Source of the DNA: Candidatus Dadabacteria bacterium UBA2774
GTDB lineage: Bacteria; Desulfobacterota_D; UBA1144; Nemesobacterales; UBA2774
Direction: 5' to 3'
NCBI GenBank assembly: GCA_002352485.1
Contig: DEIM01000162.1
Span: 1 to 5,714, forward strand
Length of the DNA stretch: 5,714 bases
Below, piece by piece: positions 1-5,063 of this stretch; position 1 is the stretch's first letter, and each line of letters opens with the position of its first letter. Below the pieces are notes generated by a model that had not been told where the DNA came from, did no database searches, and was given only the letters and a program-made list of their open reading frames with translations. A program made the translations under genes and the position numbers.

Positions 1-981
1 CAGGCTCTGTTTAAACCTGTGCCCGACAGTCCGCCCGAGCTTGATAACAACCCCATAACCCCTGAGAAAGTAGAGCTTGGGAAGATGCTTTTTTTTGAGC
101 CCAGGCTATCTGCATCCAATCTCATTAGCTGCAATACTTGTCATAATCTTGGAACCGGCGGCGTTGACCTTCAGGAGACCTCAGTCGGCCATGCATGGCA
201 AAGGGGCCCAAGGAACGCCCCGACAGTGCTTAACTCCGTATTTAACATCGCTCAGTTCTGGGACGGTAGGGCCAAGGACCTCGCCGAGCAAGCCAAGGGT
301 CCGGTGCAGGCATCGGTTGAGATGAATAACTCCCCGGAACGGGTCGTAGAAACTTTAAGCAGCATGCCTGAGTACGTTGCGCTATTTACTAAATCTTTCC
401 CTGAGGATAAGAACCCCGTTTCTTTCGATAACACGGTTAAGGCAATTGAAGCATTTGAAGCAACCTTGCTCACACCTAACTCACGCTTTGACCAATACCT
501 TTCTGGTAATCAAGAGGCACTTAACGCTCAGGAGAAAGAAGGCCTCGGCCTTTTTGTCGATAAGGGATGTGCCAGTTGCCACAATGGGATTAATATGGGC
601 GGTAGCGGCTATTTCCCATTTGGATTAGTTCAGAAACCAGGTGCTGATATACTCCCGCCTGATGATAAAGGACGTTTTGCGGTTACCAATACAGAAAGCG
701 ATAAGTTTGTTTTTAAAGTACCCACGCTCCGCGACATTCAGCTAACTCCACCCTACTTCCATTCCGGTAAAGTTTGGAGCCTTAAGCAAGCTGTTGGTGT
801 TATGGGCTCGGCACAGTTGGGAATCGAGATTACGGACGAGGATGTTGATAAGATCACTGCTTTCTTATTAACACTGACCGGTGATCAGCCAAAAGTTGAA
901 TACCCGATATTACCGCCTAACACGGACGGCACGCCAAAACCGATACTTGAGATTCTAAAAGAGAAAACCACAGAACACTAA
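1..981 (+). CDS. Di-haem cytochrome c peroxidase (CCP/MauG family), 5'-truncated
   Basis: Periplasmic enzyme of the bacterial cytochrome c peroxidase family, which reduces hydrogen peroxide to water with electrons from small cytochromes or cupredoxins. The frame is open to the left edge, and the codons before the GTG at base 19 (reading ALFKPVP) fit the family, so that GTG is not the real start; the signal peptide lies off the window. Counting from base 1, 326 residues are visible. Haem motifs are CNTCH (44-48) and CASCH (190-194). By comparison with the Pseudomonas enzyme, His64 is the second ligand of the low-potential haem, Trp87 (FWDGRA) sits between the haems, Gln103 and Glu107 are active-site residues, and Met268 (in VMGSAQLG) is the distal ligand of the high-potential haem. 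A Met rather than Tyr there argues for a peroxidase rather than MauG-like cofactor maturation. The C-terminal part (YFHSGKVWSLKQAV, then AFLLTLTGDQP) is typical. The physiological electron donor is unknown. Confidence 0.93.
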   Translation, partial: QALFKPVPDSPPELDNNPITPEKVELGKMLFFEPRLSASNLISCNTCHNLGTGGVDLQETSVGHAWQRGPRNAPTVLNSVFNIAQFWDGRAKDLAEQAKGPVQASVEMNNSPERVVETLSSMPEYVALFTKSFPEDKNPVSFDNTVKAIEAFEATLLTPNSRFDQYLSGNQEALNAQEKEGLGLFVDKGCASCHNGINMGGSGYFPFGLVQKPGADILPPDDKGRFAVTNTESDKFVFKVPTLRDIQLTPPYFHSGKVWSLKQAVGVMGSAQLGIEITDEDVDKITAFLLTLTGDQPKVEYPILPPNTDGTPKPILEILKEKTTEH

Positions 982-1017
982 GTAATCCGTAAATCATATT
1001 TAGTAAAGTTGGAATTG

Positions 1018-1042
1018 CCCCACCCGAGTTTTTCCGGTGGGG
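1018..1042. terminator. Hairpin between convergent genes, probable bidirectional terminator
   Basis: CCCCACC (1018-1024) pairs perfectly with GGTGGGG (1036-1042) around an 11-base loop. It lies 36 bases after the peroxidase stop and 32 bases beyond the cytochrome stop on the other strand. The strong GC stem and its position between two converging genes fit a transcription terminator. The T-run after the stem is poor on both strands (TATGTT on the plus strand), so termination may be weak or factor-assisted. Confidence 0.55.
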
Positions 1043-1074
1043 TATGTTAAGGCGCCGCTATATATGCACTGCCG

Positions 1075-1668
1075 TCATTGAAATAACGGGTCGTCTGGAG
1101 GGATAGGAGCAGGTACTTTGTTCCGGATAGGGGTTAGAGTTCTCATATATGCATAGATTGCCATAAGGTCATCATCGCTATAATTCGCGTAGTCCTCCCA
1201 GGGCATCGGGGCTATTAGCTCTCTTCCCATTCCCATGTGCGTACCTGTGCGCATGGTATTTATAAAATCATCTGCTGTCCAGTTGCCGATTCCGGTATCG
1301 GGATCAGGGGTCAGGTTAGCTGAGAAGCTTACGCCCCAGGGGCCAACCCATACCGTCATATCCGTCGTATAAACGACCCTTTCCCAGCCTTCGGCGCCAA
1401 TATTCTCATAAGGCAAATCAGGGAGCGGCGTGCCTTCAGGATGTCCCGACATGAGTCTTTGTGGATCGGGGGTCAGGTCGTCTTCCGGGGTCTCAATCTT
1501 TGGTGAGTGGCAATCACTGCAATTGGACGCGGCAACAAGCTGTCGGCCGCGCTGAATCTGAGAAACCGAGTATGATTCTTCAGCATCTTTTTGTTTTGTT
1601 TGCATGCATCCTATCATCGGCAATACAAAAAGTAACAGAGTTACAGATAAGCTTAGCCTGCTTTTCAT
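1075..1668 (-). CDS. Mono-haem c-type cytochrome, predicted lipoprotein
   Basis: A 197-residue electron-transfer protein. The N-terminus is a lipoprotein signal: Lys2/Arg4, a hydrophobic run, then MIGC with Cys21 as the likely lipidated residue (Met at -3 is less usual). The single haem motif is CSDCH (50-54), in the context RGRQLVAASNCSDCHSPK. The rest follows a known cytochrome family: an SGHPEGTPLPDLP segment (74-86), WVGPWGVSFSANLTPDP (107-123), GIGNW, a TGTHMGMGR stretch, then APMPW (153-157) and DDDLMAIYAYMRTLTPI. Met155 is the best candidate for the second axial haem ligand, though Met145 and Met147 are also near. The ATG at 1668 is supported by GGGAGA eight bases upstream and a promoter in front. 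It converges on the peroxidase gene. It might donate electrons to that peroxidase or to another periplasmic oxidoreductase; neither is shown by the sequence. Confidence 0.9.
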   Translation of the reverse strand: MKSRLSLSVTLLLFVLPMIGCMQTKQKDAEESYSVSQIQRGRQLVAASNCSDCHSPKIETPEDDLTPDPQRLMSGHPEGTPLPDLPYENIGAEGWERVVYTTDMTVWVGPWGVSFSANLTPDPDTGIGNWTADDFINTMRTGTHMGMGRELIAPMPWEDYANYSDDDLMAIYAYMRTLTPIRNKVPAPIPPDDPLFQ

Positions 1669-1676
1669 ATCTCAGT

Positions 1677-1682
1677 TCTCCC
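1677..1682 (-). promoter_or_regulatory. Ribosome binding site of the cytochrome gene
   Basis: GGGAGA on the minus strand, eight bases before the ATG at 1668. It supports that start codon and hence the complete lipoprotein signal peptide. Confidence 0.6.
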
Positions 1683-1706
1683 TTCCGCTGCTTTTGTTAC
1701 TTATAT

Positions 1707-1734
1707 ATTATGACTACAACACGGATAGCGTCAA
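1707..1734 (-). promoter_or_regulatory. Sigma70-like promoter of the cytochrome gene
   Basis: On the minus strand, TTGACG (1729-1734, 5 of 6 consensus bases) is followed after 16 bases by CATAAT (1707-1712, 5 of 6). This predicts transcription from about base 1700 and a leader of about 32 bases containing the SD site. It implies the cytochrome can be transcribed independently of the sulfatase upstream of it. Confidence 0.5.
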
Positions 1735-1783
1735 ACGTCCCGGGTGAGAACAAAGGTATAGCCGTCCTCATAGAAAAAGAGTT

Positions 1784-1804
1784 AAAAAAACGAAAGTACC
1801 TCTC
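1784..1804 (-). terminator. Possible weak terminator downstream of the sulfatase gene
   Basis: On the minus strand, GAGAG (1800-1804) can pair with CTTTC (1792-1796), with one G-T pair and a three-base loop. After one more base comes a run of seven T (1784-1790). This is about 105 bases past the sulfatase stop and upstream of the cytochrome promoter, where a terminator would be expected. The stem is short and AT-rich; the T-run is the better half of the signal. Confidence 0.3.
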
Positions 1805-1908
1805 TTATAAGCATGTTAAGCAAAGCACGAAGAAAATTAACCAGATGGCATTTACATAATCCCAAGCTCAAACGCTGCTAAATGGAAACTCGTTTAAATT
1901 CCTGCAGA

Positions 1909-4296
1909 TTATTGTCCTTCGGGAATACTTATTTCCACCTTATTAACATAACCAGTAAATTCAGAATCTTTCAGGTCATTAAACACAGAGTTTGCAACTT
2001 GTGTAGCATCGTCTTTTGCGACATCCGCAGTTTCATCAGCAGAGAAAACAGCTGGTATAGTTTTTTCGATTTGACCTTCAGCGACCTTTTCTCCGTTCAC
2101 ATAAAGGGTAGCGGTACCGCCTTTACCAAGCTCTTCTCCACCTTCATAGGCAAATTCCAGCTTCACCTCCGCATTTCCTTTCGGGATGGCCTTTGGTGAT
2201 GTGACAGTATAACTCTCCAATCCAAACCAATTATAGGTATAAGCGGGCTTACCCTCATTCATGTATAAAGCCCAGCCGCCAAACTTGCCCCCCTGAGACA
2301 AAATTATTCCCCGGTCATTGCCTTTAAGCTCCAGGTCCGCCGTAATCGTTTTAGAGTTATTCTTTATATTGATAAAGGCATTTTCCATTATTCCGTCCAT
2401 TCCCTGCGCAAGAGTTAAGCTGGTTCTATCTCCCATTAAATCAGGGCGGCCCGCTAATTTTGGATTGAATCGCTCATATACCCGGTCATCCAATGGGTAA
2501 ACATTATTTTTAACAGCCTCTTTATCAAATAAAGCTTTCATTTCTTCTAACTTTTCCGGATTTGTCTCTGCCAGATCATTACTGAGACTAAAGTCCTCTT
2601 CAGTATTATAGAGCTCCCATTTATCTTCCTGGAGCGTATTTATGGGTTTGTCTTCCCACGGCACACGATGTACTACCCGGGCCAGCCAGCCGTCGTGATA
2701 AATGGCTCTGTTGCCAAACATCTCAAAATATTGCGTTGTATGACGGCCCTCGGCATCTTCATCGTCGACAGCATAGAGCATACTGACCCCGTCCATCGAA
2801 CGCTGCTCAACTCCGTTGATCATCTTTGGCTCAGGTAATTTCGTTGCCTCGAGAATGGTCGGGCTAATATCGTTTACATGGTGCCATTGTGAGCGAATTT
2901 CCCCTTTAGAAGAAAACCCGCTAGGCCAATGCATCACCATTCCGTTTCGTGTACCTCCGTAATCGGCAGCCATTTGCTTGGTCCAGGTGAAAGGCACGTC
3001 CGTAGCAACAGCCCAGGCGGCGGACATGTGGGGGTAAGATTCTGGACCACCCCATTCATCAGCTTTTTCTGACATACTTTCGATAGTCTCTACGCCAAAT
3101 AACCCGTTTAGATTTATGAGCTCATTATACGTACCGTTTAAGCCACCTTCGGCGCTAGATCCATTATCTCCCATAATGTATATAAAGAGCGTGTTATCTA
3201 AAACTCCCATTTCATCTATGGCATCCACGAGGCGCCCTACTTCGTTATCCGTGTGTTCTGTAAACCCCGCAAATGTTTCCATCTGTATAGCGAACAGCTT
3301 TTTTTCATCTTCTGTAAGTTCGTCCCAATCTTTCAACGATTCGGGTTTTGGGGCCAATTTGGTATTCTCAGGAATTAAGCCAAGCTCCTTTTGACGCGCA
3401 AAGGTTTCCTCGCGCAGTTTATCCCAGCCGCCGTCAAATTGCCCGTTGTATTTCTCAATCCATTCTTTCGGTGCGTGATGGGGTGCGTGTACGGCCCCGG
3501 TTGCGAAATAAACCATGAATGGCCTATCCGGTGTCATTGCATGTTGAAATTTCATCCACTCAATGGCCTCATCAGTCATGTCGGTAGTAAAATGATAGTC
3601 CGCGTTGTCCTTCTTCTCTACTTTGGATACTCCGTCATATATAACAGGGTCCCATTGATTGGTCTCACCACCAATGAAGCCATAGAATTTATCAAACCCT
3701 GAATTTGTGGGCCAACGAAAAAACGGACCTGAAACCGAAACCTCCCAGGCTGCTGTTTCGTGCCATTTACCAAAAGCGGCTGTGTTGTAACCATTCTGAC
3801 GCAGTGTTTCGGCCACGTACTTAGCGTTATCAGGTCTTTGGCCGAGGTTGCCGGGAAAGCCGGTAGCTACTTCCATAACAGACCCTACATTAACTGCATG
3901 GTGATTCCTTCCTGAAAGTAACGACGCCCTTGTTGGTGAGCATAAAGCAGTAGTATGAAACCGGTTAAACCGCAGACCGTTTTCAGCTAACCTGTCGAAC
4001 GTAGGGGTTGAAATTGGTCCGCCAAAAGTACTTGATGCACTAAATCCTATATCATCTATTAACACTATTACTATATTGGGCGCGCCCTCAGGGGCTTTTA
4101 CATCAAAGCGCTCGGGTGTTTTTACATTGCGCGCATCTAACTCTGTTATGGGATCACGCTTGGGGGGTTGTATTGGCAGGATCGAACGATCCATCTCGTA
4201 ATTTGAAGCTGAAACGGTTTGTTTCTCTTCCGCCTGTAAATTGCAGCCGTAAAGTAAGCCAATAAAAACCAACATAGTTAAAAATCTTAAGTTCAT
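1909..4296 (-). CDS. Type I (formylglycine) sulfatase, arylsulfatase-like, predicted lipoprotein
   Basis: A 795-residue hydrolase that should cleave sulfate esters; the substrate cannot be told from sequence. A lipoprotein signal ends in LLYGC (Cys18). The sulfatase domain runs from about 73 to 550: APNIVIVLIDDIGF supplies metal ligands Asp81 and Asp82, and CSPTRASLLSGR (119-130) is the signature in which Cys119 becomes formylglycine. By comparison with Pseudomonas AtsA, Lys177 and His179 (GKWHE), His270 (VHAPHH), Asp377-Asn378 (GDNG) and Lys440 (WTK) complete the active site, so it looks catalytically intact. The spacing, and passages such as HTTALCSPTR and REETFARQKELG, match the long arylsulfatase group that includes the mycobacterial AtsA-type enzymes (roughly 790 residues). 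After about residue 635 comes a beta-rich domain (GGWALYMNEGKPAYTYNW, TLYVNGEKVAEG, VFSADETADV) usual in this long group. The ATG at 4296 has GAGGG six bases upstream. Maturation needs a formylglycine-generating or anaerobic maturase gene, absent here. Confidence 0.94.
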   Translation of the reverse strand: MNLRFLTMLVFIGLLYGCNLQAEEKQTVSASNYEMDRSILPIQPPKRDPITELDARNVKTPERFDVKAPEGAPNIVIVLIDDIGFSASSTFGGPISTPTFDRLAENGLRFNRFHTTALCSPTRASLLSGRNHHAVNVGSVMEVATGFPGNLGQRPDNAKYVAETLRQNGYNTAAFGKWHETAAWEVSVSGPFFRWPTNSGFDKFYGFIGGETNQWDPVIYDGVSKVEKKDNADYHFTTDMTDEAIEWMKFQHAMTPDRPFMVYFATGAVHAPHHAPKEWIEKYNGQFDGGWDKLREETFARQKELGLIPENTKLAPKPESLKDWDELTEDEKKLFAIQMETFAGFTEHTDNEVGRLVDAIDEMGVLDNTLFIYIMGDNGSSAEGGLNGTYNELINLNGLFGVETIESMSEKADEWGGPESYPHMSAAWAVATDVPFTWTKQMAADYGGTRNGMVMHWPSGFSSKGEIRSQWHHVNDISPTILEATKLPEPKMINGVEQRSMDGVSMLYAVDDEDAEGRHTTQYFEMFGNRAIYHDGWLARVVHRVPWEDKPINTLQEDKWELYNTEEDFSLSNDLAETNPEKLEEMKALFDKEAVKNNVYPLDDRVYERFNPKLAGRPDLMGDRTSLTLAQGMDGIMENAFINIKNNSKTITADLELKGNDRGIILSQGGKFGGWALYMNEGKPAYTYNWFGLESYTVTSPKAIPKGNAEVKLEFAYEGGEELGKGGTATLYVNGEKVAEGQIEKTIPAVFSADETADVAKDDATQVANSVFNDLKDSEFTGYVNKVEISIPEGQ

Positions 4297-4302
4297 ATTT
4301 TT

Positions 4303-4307
4303 CCCTC
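4303..4307 (-). promoter_or_regulatory. Ribosome binding site of the sulfatase gene
   Basis: GAGGG on the minus strand, six bases before the ATG at 4296. It supports this start and the 18-residue lipoprotein signal that follows it. Confidence 0.6.
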
Positions 4308-4367
4308 ACAATTAAATTTTACCCACAGTAATCACATGTATTTGATAATTCAAGAATAGTACTCTAG

Positions 4368-4396
4368 ATTATTACATTCTTATCCGTAATTATCAA
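4368..4396 (-). promoter_or_regulatory. Sigma70-like promoter of the sulfatase gene
   Basis: On the minus strand, TTGATA (4391-4396, 5 of 6 consensus bases) and AATAAT (4368-4373, 5 of 6) are separated by exactly 17 bases. Transcription would start near 4361, giving a leader of about 65 bases. The -35 box is part of the proximal copy of a tandem 10-bp repeat. A second, weaker possibility nearer the gene is TTGAAT-17-TACTGT. Confidence 0.5.
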
Positions 4397-4410
4397 TGCT
4401 TATCAATGCT
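4391..4410. repeat. Perfect tandem 10-bp repeat overlapping the sulfatase -35 box
   Basis: TATCAATGCT occurs twice in direct succession (4391-4400 and 4401-4410). The preceding ten bases (4381-4390, TATCCGTAAT) match it at 6 of 10 positions and may be a decayed third copy. The 10-base period places the copies on the same face of the helix. The repeat covers about -30 to -49 of the predicted sulfatase promoter, a usual position for a regulator site. Confidence 0.7.
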
Positions 4411-4507
4411 ACTATATTTTCCTATTATCTGAAAGGAGTGGTATAAATTAGTGCTATTGTGACTATAACAGGTACTATTCGGACTAAAGCGCACTCTAGG
4501 ATATGAA

Positions 4508-4795
4508 TTATTTATCTTGAGCCAGTACGATGCTCTCGAGCTTTTCCAGTCTGTTTTTTAACTCCCTGATCTCTGCCTGGTTGTCTATATCAAAAACGTA
4601 TTCAAAGAGAAGTAGCGCAGGAAAGATGATCACCGTCGTAAAGATTATGCCGTATAGCGAGAGTCTCTGTATCTGTGACCATTCGAGGTCAAAGAACACG
4701 CCGTGCGCAATACCCGCAACGGAGCCGAAAACCGATATTATTAAGAAATAGAGTATCTGCTTCTTCCATGACGTGAAATTCTTATTTATGCTCAT
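4508..4795 (-). CDS. Small two-helix membrane protein with C-terminal coiled coil, function unknown
   Basis: A 95-residue protein I do not recognise. It has a short basic N-terminus (MSINKNFTSWKK), a first hydrophobic segment at about 14-35 containing glycines and His31, a short loop (DLEWSQIQR), and a second segment at about 47-68. The C-terminal tail has leucines/isoleucines at 76, 79, 83, 86 and 90, a clean 3-4 heptad pattern, so it may form a short coiled coil and oligomerise. The frame extends up to a TTG at 4834 and an ATG at 4822, but a perfect extended -10 promoter lies exactly there, so both would fall outside the transcript; the ATG at 4795 has GGGGG eight bases upstream and is preferred. 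No catalytic motif is visible. Its neighbours give no clear hint of function, and it appears to have its own promoter. Confidence 0.7.
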   Translation of the reverse strand: MSINKNFTSWKKQILYFLIISVFGSVAGIAHGVFFDLEWSQIQRLSLYGIIFTTVIIFPALLLFEYVFDIDNQAEIRELKNRLEKLESIVLAQDK

Positions 4796-4803
4796 ATTAT
4801 CTA

Positions 4804-4808
4804 CCCCC
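4804..4808 (-). promoter_or_regulatory. Ribosome binding site that decides the start of the small membrane protein
   Basis: GGGGG (within CGGGGGTAG) on the minus strand, eight bases before the ATG at 4795. The upstream alternatives at 4822 and 4834 lack a comparable site and fall on or before the promoter -10 element. Confidence 0.5.
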
Positions 4809-4820
4809 GTTTTTGACAAC

Positions 4821-4829
4821 ATTATAGCA
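4821..4829 (-). promoter_or_regulatory. Extended -10 promoter of the small membrane protein gene
   Basis: TGCTATAAT on the minus strand is a perfect match to the extended -10 consensus (TGn plus TATAAT). No good -35 box is found 16-18 bases upstream, which is common for extended -10 promoters. The predicted transcription start is about 4814, leaving a leader of about 19 bases with the SD site. Confidence 0.55.
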
Positions 4830-4863
4830 CTCAATCAGACAGACAGCTTTATATCATAATTAG

Positions 4864-4875
4864 AATCATATGATT
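4864..4875. repeat. Perfect 12-bp palindrome, candidate operator
   Basis: AATCATATGATT reads the same on both strands. With one bulged base the symmetry extends to TAG at 4861-4863 and CTA at 4877-4879. Its centre lies about 55 bases upstream of the transcription start predicted from the extended -10 element, where activators often bind. No regulator gene is present to assign to it. Confidence 0.45.
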
Positions 4876-4944
4876 ACTACATAAAACCAACAAAGAATAT
4901 GAAAGCCGAGTAGTCTTCTGTACTAGTTTTATGCATTACTATTA

Positions 4945-4989
4945 TTTCATAAGAATTAAGAGACAGAGCATTCTCTAATTCTCATGAAA
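4945..4989. repeat. Long imperfect inverted repeat (17-bp hairpin)
   Basis: The left arm TTTCAT-A-AGAATT-A-AGAGA (4945-4963) pairs with the right arm TCTCT-AATTCT-C-ATGAAA (4972-4989): 17 base pairs with one A-C mismatch (4951/4983) and one bulged A (4958), closing an 8-base loop. It sits about 75 bases past the glycosyltransferase stop on the minus strand. It could end or protect that transcript, but no T-run follows it in that direction, so it is not a standard intrinsic terminator. Confidence 0.6.
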
Positions 4990-5063
4990 AAGCTTTAATG
5001 TAGTGTCATTGCGTTGACTTTAGAGTTCAACATTTCCCCAGGAAAATTGAATTTTCACATTTT

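Larger units (their letters stand above)
4297..4507. other. Regulatory intergenic region between the small membrane protein and the sulfatase
   Basis: A 211-base AT-rich gap. Beyond the sulfatase promoter, SD site and tandem repeat it contains a 9-bp inverted repeat, GAATAGTAC (4354-4362, spanning the predicted transcription start) and GTACTATTC (4472-4480), and the 7-mer ACTCTAG at 4361-4367 and again at 4493-4499. I find no clear intrinsic terminator for the gene ending at 4508, so readthrough into the sulfatase is possible. I find no credible small ORF. Confidence 0.4.

Noticed and set aside
77..628. Alternative frames on both strands inside the peroxidase gene.
   Set aside because: They overlap the conserved haem-binding and active-site region of the peroxidase and have no features of their own.
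1710..1859. A 49-codon plus-strand ORF (ATG at 1710) between the cytochrome and sulfatase genes, rich in Lys.
   Set aside because: No SD site precedes it, its first bases coincide with the -10 region of the minus-strand cytochrome promoter, its frame runs on into antisense of the cytochrome gene, and the product resembles nothing I know.
1861..1895. AAACG/CGTTT inverted arms just after the sulfatase stop, as a terminator.
   Set aside because: Only five pairs with a 16-base loop and no T-run; not distinguishable from chance.
1882..2199. A 105-codon plus-strand frame over the 3' end of the sulfatase gene.
   Set aside because: It is antisense to the conserved C-terminal domain and starts in a spacer without an SD site.
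2318..3702. Several plus-strand open frames of 60-103 codons inside the sulfatase gene.
   Set aside because: They are antisense to an intact, strongly conserved coding sequence and show no recognisable protein features or SD sites.
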